In this document: positions 7,524 through 16,500 of the stretch, piece after piece
How the letters are laid out: each line of letters opens with the position of its first letter
Numbering within the stretch: position 1 is the first letter of the stretch
Assembly (NCBI GenBank): GCA_002497765.1
Contig: DAET01000074.1
Location: 2,259 to 20,237, forward strand
From: Euryarchaeota archaeon UBA486
GTDB lineage: Archaea; Thermoplasmatota; Poseidoniia; Poseidoniales; Poseidoniaceae
Direction of reading: 5' to 3'
DNA: 17,979 nt
Made by a program: the position numbers and the translations under genes
The notes under the pieces: model-generated
Databases searched by the model: none
Told to the model about the DNA's origin: nothing
What the model saw: the letters and a program-made list of their open reading frames with translations, nothing else

Positions 7524-9615
7524 GCGTCATGCCACTGGGCTGGAAGACCAACATGGTGAGCGTGGCCGTTACCGTCTCACTGTCGTCGCCGCCGAATGGA
7601 TTTCCATTGTTGGCGTTCAACGAGACATCCATGGTGAGGCTACCAACCATTTCAGGTGATTTCCCGAGCATGTTGAGGACCGTGATGAGGTCGTCTTCGG
7701 TGCCGTTGAGGGTGTAGTCGCCGGCGCCGGTGGCGTACTCGGACAGTGCCGCATTCGGCACGATGCTGCCCACCTCCGTGGTGCTACCACAGGCATTGGT
7801 GCTGCGCTCACCATCATCGCTTTCCGAGAAGGGGCCGGCCAAGCCGCTGTAGTCAGGACTCGTGACGATGTCGTCACATGCTGCAGTGACGGTTTCTCCA
7901 GTATCGGTGTAGGTGATGGTCAGGACGGCGCTCAGCACGGCCGTCGTGGTTTCATCGATGTCCACCTGGAAGGTTAGGGTCTCTCCGTCGTTGAGGTTCA
8001 GGGTTTCCGATTGGGTCCACTCACTCACGGTGTAGGACAACTGGTACGGGTTGTCCCCTGAGGCGGTGTCGCCTTCGGGCGCAACCGCCATGTAGGTGCC
8101 TTCAAGAGCGCCGAACAGCACGAGAATGACCACAGCACCGATGGTCGCTGTCTGCTGGGTTGGCAAACTGTAGCGCCCCAGTGGATTGGGGTTGGATTCT
8201 GCACGTCGCCAGCAGAGGATGAAGTGGGTCGCAAAGGCCGAACTCATGGCTGGAATGGACGGGAAGATGTCATTGCCGTAACCGCTGAAACTCCAGACGA
8301 TGACGGCACTCAGCGCCGCTACCATCATCCAGATGGTGTGCTCGGTGTCGGGCTCGTACCCCATCATACGAACCAACAACAGCGGAACGAAGATGCCGCC
8401 AAGGCCGTAGACGGCCAGCACGACGAGGGCGAAGACGGAGTCACCAAAGCCAGGGAACTGCTGTCCTCCAAGCGCAATGAGGGTAACGAACACGGCGATG
8501 ACCATCGTGACCAGTTTGGTGGTCGTGTGCTCTTGAGCCCACTCGGGCTTGACGTCGTCGGTGATGGCCGCCGTGCAGGCCAACACTTGGCTGTCGGCCG
8601 TTGACATGGTGGCGGCGAAGATGGAAGCGAGGATCACACCGGCCAAGAAGGGGTTGAGCACTTCCATCGCCAGCAGCGGTAAACCGTCCTGCGCTTGGGA
8701 AGCGTCGAGGTCGAGGAAGATGGCTCGGCACGCCAAACCAATGATGAACATCAGGGCGATGAAGGGGGTTTGCCACACGAAGAACCAGATGGCAGCCTCC
8801 TTCCGGTCCTTGTCGTCCTTGAGCGTCATCACTCGAGAAACCACTTGCGGTTGACCTGCCACGCCCAAACCACCGAGGAAGAACGCACCAATCCACAACG
8901 TCACGCCGAAGGTCAAATCTGCCGGGAACATGTTGACCATGCCGGGATCAATGTCCTTGAGGGAGTTGTGAAGGCCCGAAAAGCCACCCACTTCAGCAAC
9001 GGCGACATAACAGAGGATGGTTGAACCAACGATCATCACGCACGATTGGGCCGCGTCCGTCCAAATCGAGGCCCGAATGCCCCCCGCATAGCAGTAGGCC
9101 ACCACGAGGACGAAGCCGATGAGAATCCCGATCACTTCGGACCAGCCGAGCATGGCTTGGAGGGCCACGCCACCGGCCACCAGTTGCGCGGCCGCATAGA
9201 TGGAGAGGAAGGCGACGGAGAGGATACCGGCCAGTTTGGCTTCCGGGGCGCCCGTGGTCTTGGAAACAAGGGAAGAGAGCGAGCGAACGCCTCGTTCATT
9301 GCCTTCTTTCTGGATGAATTTGTAGAGCCAAATCCACGCCACGGCCTGACCGAGGGTGGAGACCAGCCCGATCCAAATACCCGAATAGCCCTGCACGAAG
9401 ATGAACCCGATGAACCCGATGAACATGTAGCCGGAGTTCCACGTGCTGACGGCACTCAAGGCCGCCAGCGCAGGGTGCATGCCTCGGCCGGCCACGAGGT
9501 AATCGTCGGTCGTGTCTTGCTTGACGCGCATGGACGCCAGCCCCACTCCGGCGAAAAAGCCCATGAACAGCAGGAAGGAGAGCAGAAGGACGATTTCATC
9601 GGATAGGCCGAACAT
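7513..9615 (-). CDS. Sodium:solute symporter (PutP-like SSS family) with an extra C-terminal extracytoplasmic domain
   Basis: 700 residues. Residues 1-511 form an SSS transporter: the N-terminal TM1; the signature YCYAGGIRASIWTDAAQ (164-180); GVAGQPQVVSRVM (251-263), which resembles the PutP GQPH loop; and MSTADSQ, with Ser338 and Thr339 at the place of the PutP sodium-site Ser/Thr pair. Substrates in the family include proline, sugars, pantothenate and other organic solutes; PutP-type motifs point to an amino acid or similar solute, by inference. A last helix (about 491-511) is followed by about 189 residues without any membrane segment. ATG 9615 is preceded by GAGGTG at 7 nt, overlapping the dphB stop region; an in-frame ATG at 9636 would overlap dphB. 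Likely an operon with dphB. Confidence 0.92.
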   Translation of the reverse strand: MFGLSDEIVLLLSFLLFMGFFAGVGLASMRVKQDTTDDYLVAGRGMHPALAALSAVSTWNSGYMFIGFIGFIFVQGYSGIWIGLVSTLGQAVAWIWLYKFIQKEGNERGVRSLSSLVSKTTGAPEAKLAGILSVAFLSIYAAAQLVAGGVALQAMLGWSEVIGILIGFVLVVAYCYAGGIRASIWTDAAQSCVMIVGSTILCYVAVAEVGGFSGLHNSLKDIDPGMVNMFPADLTFGVTLWIGAFFLGGLGVAGQPQVVSRVMTLKDDKDRKEAAIWFFVWQTPFIALMFIIGLACRAIFLDLDASQAQDGLPLLAMEVLNPFLAGVILASIFAATMSTADSQVLACTAAITDDVKPEWAQEHTTTKLVTMVIAVFVTLIALGGQQFPGFGDSVFALVVLAVYGLGGIFVPLLLVRMMGYEPDTEHTIWMMVAALSAVIVWSFSGYGNDIFPSIPAMSSAFATHFILCWRRAESNPNPLGRYSLPTQQTATIGAVVILVLFGALEGTYMAVAPEGDTASGDNPYQLSYTVSEWTQSETLNLNDGETLTFQVDIDETTTAVLSAVLTITYTDTGETVTAACDDIVTSPDYSGLAGPFSESDDGERSTNACGSTTEVGSIVPNAALSEYATGAGDYTLNGTEDDLITVLNMLGKSPEMVGSLTMDVSLNANNGNPFGGDDSETVTATLTMLVFQPSGMTPIA
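7516..8082 (-). other. C-terminal ~189-residue beta-rich extension of the symporter
   Basis: This encodes residues 512-700 of the symporter. It is rich in Thr, Asp and Ser with alternating hydrophobic residues (LTFQVDIDETTTAVLSAVL, VTATLTMLVFQPS), suggesting beta strands. It has two cysteines (TAACDD and TNACGS) that could form a disulfide, which fits an extracytoplasmic location. I recognise no known domain. Ordinary SSS transporters end soon after the last helix. Confidence 0.7.
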
Positions 9616-9617
9616 CT

Positions 9618-10508
9618 TCACGCACCTCTTTTCCAACGAGCGAGCGCCTTCTCTTCAATCTCACCCGTGCTTGCGGGGAAGACGAGGCAGTTCAACCGGC
9701 CCCCTTTTTCCTTCTCAAGTTCGCCCACCGTGGTGGCCACCATCGCCTGATCGGGCGTACCCATGTCCGAGCACAGCACAACGGGCATCTCCTCCATGGG
9801 TTGTTGCAAATAGCGTGCGATCATGACGTGCTTTGAGGCCTGATCGCCATCCCCGAGCGACGCATCATCGACGTCGGCATCACGGAGCTTCGCCCACATC
9901 AATCGCATAGCGTGGGCGGCATCGGAAGGCGTCATGGGGCGCTGATCGCCGGTGCCCTGACCCGTCGGGTCAAGGTCGAGCAACGCCAGCGTGTGGAGGT
10001 TTTGAGCCCAGTTGACGGCCACGACTTCCAGCGGCGACGTCGCCACCCAACCGCCGTAGGGGTAGGTGAAGGTCGTTTGGCGGCCAAACTTGTAGTTCGA
10101 AAGGCCCACGGCCCCCGTCACCAGTGTGGTGATGGACAATCCGTGGAACACTCGGCATTCAACACCGGCACTTATCGCTCGAAGTTGCAGGTCAACATGC
10201 GTCGTGGCTTGAAGCGGGTCGCCAACCACGAGCAAGGCCACCAGCGATGTCTTGGCGAGTGCGAGAAGTTCGTCCGGCTCCTCCACTTCGGGACGCATGA
10301 CGCGTTGGATGGCCCCTACCTGCGTCTCCAACCGTGCCAATTCTGCCTCGGGCCAGAGCGCCGTGTACGCTTCATAGCGACGATGGTCAGCGGCCGCAGC
10401 GGCCTGCAACGCTTCGTGCGTCATCCCTTCGAGACGACCCAAACCCATCCCAATCAGCAACAAGCCGGTTGTTGGCAGGCCGGATGCTTGGGATGTTTCT
10501 GCCGCCAT
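9618..10508 (-). CDS. dphB: Diphthine synthase (diphthamide biosynthesis methyltransferase)
   Basis: 296 residues, slightly longer than the usual archaeal enzyme. It uses SAM to methylate the modified histidine of elongation factor 2 during diphthamide synthesis. Diagnostic stretches are the N-terminal LLLIGMGLG, VVGDPLQATTHVDLQLRA (SAM-binding region of the tetrapyrrole-methylase-like fold), GLSNYKFGRQTT, SPLEVVAVNWAQNLHTLALL with the conserved LHTL-LLD strand, and VLCSDMGTPDQ. The ATG at 10508 is supported by a perfect GGAGGT 6 nt upstream; an in-frame ATG at 10547 would overlap the divergent trm5-like gene. The symporter gene follows directly. Cytoplasmic. Confidence 0.93.
   Translation of the reverse strand: MAAETSQASGLPTTGLLLIGMGLGRLEGMTHEALQAAAAADHRRYEAYTALWPEAELARLETQVGAIQRVMRPEVEEPDELLALAKTSLVALLVVGDPLQATTHVDLQLRAISAGVECRVFHGLSITTLVTGAVGLSNYKFGRQTTFTYPYGGWVATSPLEVVAVNWAQNLHTLALLDLDPTGQGTGDQRPMTPSDAAHAMRLMWAKLRDADVDDASLGDGDQASKHVMIARYLQQPMEEMPVVLCSDMGTPDQAMVATTVGELEKEKGGRLNCLVFPASTGEIEEKALARWKRGA
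9623..9628 (-). promoter_or_regulatory. Shine-Dalgarno of the symporter gene
   Basis: GAGGTG on the minus strand, 7 nt before the ATG at 9615 and inside the last codons of dphB. It decides the symporter start. Confidence 0.6.
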
Positions 10509-10514
10509 GCTCAA

Positions 10515-10520
10515 ACCTCC
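10515..10520 (-). promoter_or_regulatory. Shine-Dalgarno of dphB
   Basis: GGAGGT on the minus strand, 6 nt before the ATG at 10508. It decides the dphB start, leaving 37 bp to the divergent trm5-like ATG at 10546. Confidence 0.7.
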
Positions 10521-10545
10521 GAGACGCTTGGACAGGGCGAGGGCC

Positions 10546-11637
10546 ATGCGTCATTTGAGCGTGCCGAGCGACCAGACACAGGTGTGGTTGGAGCGGTGCA
10601 GGGCTGAGGGGTGGCTTGCCCCAACGGGCGTGATGGCGCTGGAGAACGGGCGTCGTGCTGTTCCACTGAATGAACATGCACCCGAAGCGAACGACCCGTG
10701 CTGGTCCGGATTGCTGGTTGTCGACCTTGAACCGATGACCAAGGGCCCTGCCCACTGGAAGGAACGTCTGCCACCAGCCCTGCAACAGCTTCCGGATGAG
10801 ACATGGCCTTCAGCGTATGAGATTCAGGGCGACGTGTTGATGGTGAAGCTCGAAGAAGCCGCCTTGGCGCACAAGAAAGCGGTCGGCCAAGCGATGTTGG
10901 ACCAACTTTCCAGCGTGCGACTGGTGTGCGCGGACAAGGGCGTGATGGGTGATTTCCGCGTTCGTGAATTGGAACCCCTGGCTTGGCGAGGTGATGAGCC
11001 GAGCACGCAGACCGAAATTCGAGAACACGGCCACCGAATCCTCGTTGACCCGAGCAAGGTCTACTTCTCAAGCCGCCTCTCAACGCAGCGAATGGAAACG
11101 CTTCAGCAACTTCGGGCGTTTTCAAATCAATTGGGACGGCCATTGGTTGTGGCCGATCCGTACGCCGGCGCAGGCCCGGCCTTCCCCCTTCTCTTGGCGG
11201 AGGCGGGCTTGATCTCCGGCATGCTGGCAGGCGATCTCAATCCATCAGCTGTGGAATTGTTGGAGGCGAACCTCGAACGCTGGACGATGAAACGAGACGC
11301 ACCGCTCGCTCCAGCAGAGGTCGTGTGCGAGGACGCACGGGCATGGAAAAACCAGGATCGACTGTGTGGCCGCGCCCATGCGCTGTTGGTCAATCTGCCT
11401 CACGACAGTTTCGAACACCTTCCCGACCTGTTCCCGGTCTTTGACCGCTCGAACACGAGCCTCCTGCGAGGGTGGGCCATCGTTGAACGGGACAGCCTCC
11501 CTGGCCGTACTGACCGATTGAAACGGCTGGTGGCTTCGGCTGGCGGCACGGCGAGCGAAACCCACGTCTCGGAAATCAAGGGGTTCTCAACCACGCGCTG
11601 TTTTGTGGTGTTTCAGACCACCATCACATGGGATTGA
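10546..11637 (+). CDS. trm5: Trm5-like tRNA (guanine37-N1)-methyltransferase
   Basis: 363 residues with the Met-10+/Trm5 layout: an N-terminal domain, the YEIQGDVLMVKL strand (91-102), GDFRVRELEPL (135-145), then KVYFSSRLSTQR (171-182). The Rossmann SAM domain follows, with DPYAGAGPAF (204-213), DLNPSAVELLEAN (230-242) and the NLPHDSFEHL substrate-site motif (283-292). Trm5 methylates N1 of G37 next to the anticodon and prevents +1 frameshifting. The DP-AG-GP and NLP motifs favour Trm5 over the related wyosine enzyme Taw2. The RLSTQR segment has Gln181 where relatives usually carry Glu. ATG 10546 is preferred because ATG 10507 would overlap dphB. A small zinc-ribbon gene follows after 12 bp. 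Confidence 0.87.
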   Translation: MRHLSVPSDQTQVWLERCRAEGWLAPTGVMALENGRRAVPLNEHAPEANDPCWSGLLVVDLEPMTKGPAHWKERLPPALQQLPDETWPSAYEIQGDVLMVKLEEAALAHKKAVGQAMLDQLSSVRLVCADKGVMGDFRVRELEPLAWRGDEPSTQTEIREHGHRILVDPSKVYFSSRLSTQRMETLQQLRAFSNQLGRPLVVADPYAGAGPAFPLLLAEAGLISGMLAGDLNPSAVELLEANLERWTMKRDAPLAPAEVVCEDARAWKNQDRLCGRAHALLVNLPHDSFEHLPDLFPVFDRSNTSLLRGWAIVERDSLPGRTDRLKRLVASAGGTASETHVSEIKGFSTTRCFVVFQTTITWD

Positions 11638-11649
11638 AGCGTTCACTTC

Positions 11650-11799
11650 ATGAAGCACCGACATCTCGCAACGGTCATGGAGAACATCGTGAAGTGCACG
11701 TGCGGAGCGAGCATCAACATCGCAGGCGTTCCTCCTCGCAAAGACGGCATCAAGGTCTGGTGCAAAGTCTGCGGGACCATCACCGTGCATCAGCGCTGA
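11650..11799 (+). CDS. Small zinc-ribbon protein (49 residues)
   Basis: This short open frame has two close cysteine pairs: Cys16 and Cys18 in KCTCGAS, and Cys38 and Cys41 in WCKVCGT. The arrangement is CxC-x19-CxxC, a plausible single zinc ribbon, and the surrounding residues (PPRKDGIKVW) look like a beta-hairpin turn. It starts 12 bp after the trm5-like stop, on the same strand, and fills most of the gap before the GMP synthase gene. An in-frame ATG at 11677 (MENIVKCTCG) would give 40 residues and could be the true start; neither has a strong ribosome site. I cannot name a function; small zinc ribbons commonly bind RNA, ribosomes or partner proteins. Confidence 0.6.
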   Translation: MKHRHLATVMENIVKCTCGASINIAGVPPRKDGIKVWCKVCGTITVHQR

Positions 11800-11882
11800 T
11801 TCTCGCCCGGCTTCCATGAGCGGGCACGCCCCTGACCTTTTCGTATCGGCATGTTCATGGTCGTTCCTCGCTCACCATAAAG

Positions 11883-11889
11883 GGAGTGA
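11883..11889 (+). promoter_or_regulatory. Shine-Dalgarno of the GMP synthase subunit A gene
   Basis: GGAGTGA, 5 nt before ATG 11895. It favours this start over the in-frame GTG at 11886, which lies inside the site. Confidence 0.55.
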
Positions 11890-11894
11890 GGACC

Positions 11895-12485
11895 ATGTCG
11901 GACAGGCCCCTTGTGATTGATGTCGTTGACAACGGCGGTCAGTGGACGCACCGAGAATGGCGCATGCTTCGCTACCTCAAGGTGGACACGCAAATCATCG
12001 ACAACACCACGCCGGTGGATGAGCTCCGTGAGTTGGACGGGTTGATTCTCTCCGGCGGCGCGGCGCGAGTCGGCTTGACCGGAGAACTCGGAAACTGCGG
12101 CGCATTCCTCGAACTCGACATCCCAATCCTCGGTATTTGTGCGGGCCACCAATTCATGGCGCGCCACTACGGCGGCGATGCCCGCGAATCCCCCGAACCT
12201 GAATTCGGTGCGATGGAAATTGAACTCGTGGACGGCGGCGGGACCATCTTTGCCGGCACCAACCCGACCCAAACAGTGTGGGAATCCCACAACGACGAAG
12301 TTCACGTCGTCCCCGAGGGCTTCTTCATCACGGCCGGCAGCCCCTCATGCAAGGTTCAGGGGATGGAAAATCAAGCCGGCGACCGCTTTGGGCTTCAGTT
12401 CCACCCCGAAGTCAACGATTCAGAATTCGGCAAAGAGATGTTCGAGAATTTTGTCGCAGTGTGCCGCGCTCGCCGTGATGGGTAA
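11895..12485 (+). CDS. guaAA: GMP synthase glutaminase subunit (subunit A)
   Basis: 196 residues forming a class I glutamine amidotransferase domain only, as in archaea with a split GMP synthase. It opens with VVDNGGQWTHREWRMLRYL, close to GuaA-A. The nucleophile is Cys82 in LGICAGHQ; His170 and Glu172 in FHPEV complete the triad. VWESHNDEV (128-136) is the GMP-synthase-type segment. The subunit makes ammonia from glutamine for the ATP pyrophosphatase subunit that converts XMP to GMP; that partner gene is not in this window. ATG 11895 is backed by GGAGTGA. The next gene begins 5 bp after the stop, so the two are likely translated from one message. Confidence 0.93.
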   Translation: MSDRPLVIDVVDNGGQWTHREWRMLRYLKVDTQIIDNTTPVDELRELDGLILSGGAARVGLTGELGNCGAFLELDIPILGICAGHQFMARHYGGDARESPEPEFGAMEIELVDGGGTIFAGTNPTQTVWESHNDEVHVVPEGFFITAGSPSCKVQGMENQAGDRFGLQFHPEVNDSEFGKEMFENFVAVCRARRDG

Positions 12486-12490
12486 TCGTC

Positions 12491-13537
12491 ATGTCTGGTC
12501 GGTCAAAACGGAACCTCGGACAATACTTCACCCGAGATGATGTATGGCTCCGCCCCCACATCGTAGAACACCTTCGTTCCCTTCACGTTCGATACAACAC
12601 CTGTCTCGACCCGTTCGCAGGCGATGGGCATTTGCTGAACGTTGCCGCTTCGTTGGGGTTTGATGTTGTTGGCCACGACGTGGACAGCGCGATTTGCGCC
12701 GCCAATGGATGGGGAGAACCGAACGATTCCATCCTCCATGTCCCCCCTCACGCCGACGCCTTCGTGTTGACCAACCCCCCCTACCTTGCCAAAAATTCCG
12801 CCAAGCGAATGGATGCCCCTGCGCAGTCTTATTTTCGACCGGGAACCGTCCTCCCCTTGAGCAACGCACATGCCAGCACGCTCGATGATTTGTTCAAATT
12901 GGCCATTGAGCAAACCTTGGCGCAGTACGATGATTCGGTGTGGATTGTACCTGAATCGGTGGTGCAGGACGTGGAGCACCTGCCCCATTGGAAGACTCGC
13001 CTTCATTCCTTGACGGTGCTGGAAGACAACCCGTTCACCGATACCGAACACCCGGTTTGCGTTTTGGTGTTTTCAACCTCCCAGGCGAACGGTGAGTTGT
13101 GGAAAAATGACACTCGGTTGGGCTCATACCAGGACGTCTGGAACCGGCATAACGAGACCCGCACCTACCCCAGAGATGCCACGACCATGAGGTTCAACAG
13201 CCCAACCGGCACTCTCGGCTACCGGGCCGTGGACGGCACCAAAGCGGACGGGTCCATGCGAATTCGATTTTGCCTCGGCGATGAACTTGGCTACGACCGA
13301 CAGCGAATCAAGGTGAGCAGCCGCCACCTCACATACATCGACGTCGACCTGGAAGGCGACGAACTCGCAGCGGTGATCGAGGAAGCGAATCGGCAAATCG
13401 AAGCCTATCGGGCGGCCACGCATGATGTGTTTTTGACAGCCTTCATGGGCAACACCAAGACCGGCGTTCGGCGACGACGCATGGACTATTTCCTTGCTCG
13501 TCGACTCTTCAATGCTGCTTATCTGGCTGTGAAATGA
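12491..13537 (+). CDS. Adenine-specific (N6) DNA methyltransferase, solitary
   Basis: 348 residues. It starts with NLGQYFT (8-14), like the motif X region of many N6-adenine methyltransferases. Motif I for SAM is DPFAGDG (40-46) and the catalytic motif IV is TNPPYLA (94-100). The NPPY form and the I-then-IV order fit the gamma class (M.TaqI-like), with residues about 160-340 as the likely target-recognition part. No restriction endonuclease gene lies beside it, so it is probably an orphan methyltransferase or works with a distant nuclease. Its start is 5 bp after guaAA, with GATGGG overlapping that gene's end as a weak ribosome site. RNA or protein targets are possible for NPPY enzymes, but the GQYFT start favours DNA. 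Confidence 0.85.
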   Translation: MSGRSKRNLGQYFTRDDVWLRPHIVEHLRSLHVRYNTCLDPFAGDGHLLNVAASLGFDVVGHDVDSAICAANGWGEPNDSILHVPPHADAFVLTNPPYLAKNSAKRMDAPAQSYFRPGTVLPLSNAHASTLDDLFKLAIEQTLAQYDDSVWIVPESVVQDVEHLPHWKTRLHSLTVLEDNPFTDTEHPVCVLVFSTSQANGELWKNDTRLGSYQDVWNRHNETRTYPRDATTMRFNSPTGTLGYRAVDGTKADGSMRIRFCLGDELGYDRQRIKVSSRHLTYIDVDLEGDELAAVIEEANRQIEAYRAATHDVFLTAFMGNTKTGVRRRRMDYFLARRLFNAAYLAVK

Positions 13538-13559
13538 ACCTCGCTGCTACCCCCATAGC

Positions 13560-13566
13560 GTTATAG
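13560..13566 (+). promoter_or_regulatory. Possible TATA box for the secreted repeat protein
   Basis: GTTATAG in the 38-bp gap after the methyltransferase. It is about 28 nt before the internal ATG 13591, so a leaderless message from that codon would fit. Weak match, no experimental support. Confidence 0.3.
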
Positions 13567-13575
13567 TGGAGAATT

Positions 13576-16500
13576 ATGCAGTACGAGACGATGTCCACCG
13601 TGCGACGAACCCCAGCCCGCCTGCTCGCAACATTGCTGTTGCTGACCGCCCTTTCCCCCATAGCCTTGGTCCAAGCCGTGCCCGACGAACCGTCGGAGTA
13701 CTACTACGGCGTGGAATACGACTGGTCAAGCCTTGACAGCGATCTCCAAAACGTGACCGGCCTGGACATCCAGGAATTGTTCTCTGAGATCATGGAGGAT
13801 GCTGACGGCGCAGGGTTCAACCTCGACCTCGGTCAGTTGACCACCGGAGCCTCCAATGTTTACGTTCACCAAACCGAGGACATCACGCCCCAAACCATCC
13901 AAGACTTGGATGGGAACGACGTCCAGGTGTGGAGCCGCACCAGCGACGTGGTGCTTCGCCACGGCCTGCTGTCCAACGCCGTCATCATGACCGACTGGTC
14001 GGAGACCACCTTCGGTAGCGAACCTACGGGCTTTGACATCGACGTCATCGCCGAAGCCGAGAACGTGCTGACCGTGGACATGCTCTACACCGAGTACCTC
14101 GACGACCAGTACCAACTCATCGGGGCCGACATGGACGTTGACATGACCGTGGGCAACGACATGAACCTCGGCATTGACATCACCCTTGAGGGCGACGGCG
14201 AGGAACTCAACGTTGACTTTGACACCGGCATGGACTTCAGCTATTCCATCGATTCACAGGCTGAATGGCGCCTGGGCAACCCCAGCCCCATCTACGTCAC
14301 CGCTGCCTCCAACGACAACACACGTTGGGAATGCGCCGGCGATTACGACGAAGTGGCAGTGAGTTCAGATGAATCAGGCCACGAACATGAGGTCAACGAC
14401 ATGTGCGGCATGATCGACGGCTCTTACATCGGATCGGCCGACTACAACGTCTACCTCACCGGTCTGCCAATGGAAGAGTTTGGCTTCGATGCAGGTCAGT
14501 TTGACATCAGCATCAGCGACGAACTCACCAGCGAAGGTGACTACGAAGGCGAAGCCGACATGGACGATGTCTCGTTCAGCATGCGCACCGACGAACCCCT
14601 CGAGGTCAGCCTTGGCGATGGAAACACGCTCGATGTCACGGCCTGTGATACCTGCCCGCCCGGCAACCCGGTCATGTTCGTCATGATGGTCAACGTCTTG
14701 GTTCACGCCAGCGAATCCTTTGGTGAGGCTGTGGCTGAAGACTTTGAGGCTGAACTTGAGGACTCGATGGGTGAACTCTTCGAGAACTGGTTTGGCATCG
14801 ACGAGGGTGGCGACATGGATGATTACGACGACAGTGACAACTGGTTCATGTGCGACAACGGTGAGATGATTGAATCGTGGTACGTGAACGACGGTTCAGA
14901 AGACTGCATGGACGGCTCTGACGAAGACGATCTCTTCCTGCGTGGTGGCACCTCTCAAGACTGGAACACCGGCGAGGAATACTACAGCTTCAACGGCCGT
15001 GTTGACGCCACTGCCCTTGGATTCGAAACCTCGCCCACCATCATGTGTGAAATCGATGGAGAGTATCAAGAATTGACCATCGACAACGTGAACGACGGAT
15101 GGGACGACTGCGATTCGGGCGAGGACGAAGATGGAAACCCAGGCTCTCCCGAATCCTACATCTGCGAGGACGGCACAGAGATCACCTTTGTTATGGTCAA
15201 CGACGACAACGCCGACTGCCCCGATGCATCCGATGAACCCGCTGATAACGAGGGTGACTGGTTCCTCTGTGAAAACTACGACCGCATTCCGTTCCAGTAC
15301 GTCAACGACGGTACGCAGCATTGCGAAGATGGCGATGACGAGCACGAAACCCGCCAGTCAGGCAATTTCTATTGTGACGACTACACCACGAACCTGGACT
15401 TTACCCTCGTGAACGATGGTGCGGCCGACTGCGCTGACGGTTCAGATGAAGGAGAAGCCATTTTCTTCTTGATGGACGCTTACATGAACGATGGCGACGG
15501 CACCGTGCTTGCCTCAATGGATGATCTCATGGCCTGTGCGGGATGGAGCTGCGATGTTTCGATCAGCATTGACTCGGGCTACATCTCGGTCGAGACCGAG
15601 GTCCCAGCCGATACGGAATACGGTGAGAACACGATGTGCGTCGGTGGAAGCATCACTGCTCCCGACGGCACCGTGTTGGCCTCCGCTGTTGAAAACTGCG
15701 ATTCAATGTGGGTTGGACCAGAGATTCGAGACTGGGAGAGCAACATGGGCAACGAAGGCGACAACACCCTCCGTGTCACAGCGGGTGCAGGCACTTGGAG
15801 CGGCGATTACGACGACATCACCATGCACTGGGACGTCACCGACGCCGACGGCACGGTCGTTGGCCAAGGTGCCGAAGCCTTCCAGAACGAGCAGTCGGTG
15901 TACGCTGAAAACATGGTGGACATTTCGGGCCCCGGTGATTACTGTTTGAACGTTGAACTGGTTGAAAACGGAAAGACCGAGCCCTATGACACCTACCAGC
16001 AATGCATGACCGTTGAAGACGGCCCTGAAGTCAGCGAGCGTGTGGAGAAGATCGTCGGCGCTCTGGCCGAATCCGGCCTCGAGAACGTGCTCGAGAACTT
16101 TGGCAACAACCTCGACACGACCTTCCAGGAACTTGACGAGGACTACGAAGTCCCCGTCTTCCCCTACGCCGACGGCATGTGGGCGCCCCTTTGGAGCAAC
16201 GAACATGCTACCATCGTAGGCGTTGGTGTGTACGCTTGGGACGAGGACGGCAACGCCTACGTCATCGCTGGACCCGAAACGACCGGCTACAGTCAGGACC
16301 TGCCCATGACCTTCGCTAGCATCCGCTACATCACCGGTGTGCCCGCCCAAGAGGCTCAGGAACAGATGGCTGAATTTGACGACCTCGAAGACATCGTGGA
16401 CGTTGAGAACCACGACCTGTCCGAGTTGGCGGCCGACCTCGAAGAAGCAGGGGCTGACACGTCCGACCTTGGCCTCGGCGACGGTACCGACAACAGCGGT

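Noticed and set aside
9400..9424. Tandem 9-bp repeat GATGAACCC inside the symporter gene
   Set aside because: It encodes an Ile-Gly-Phe pattern in an early transmembrane helix, where such packing residues are ordinary; likely functional sequence, not a separate element.
11805..11825. Inverted repeat GCCCG / CGGGC followed by a short T run, as a possible terminator
   Set aside because: Only five pairs with an 11-nt loop, in a GC-rich background, and the T run (CTTTT) is short and displaced; not enough for a terminator call.
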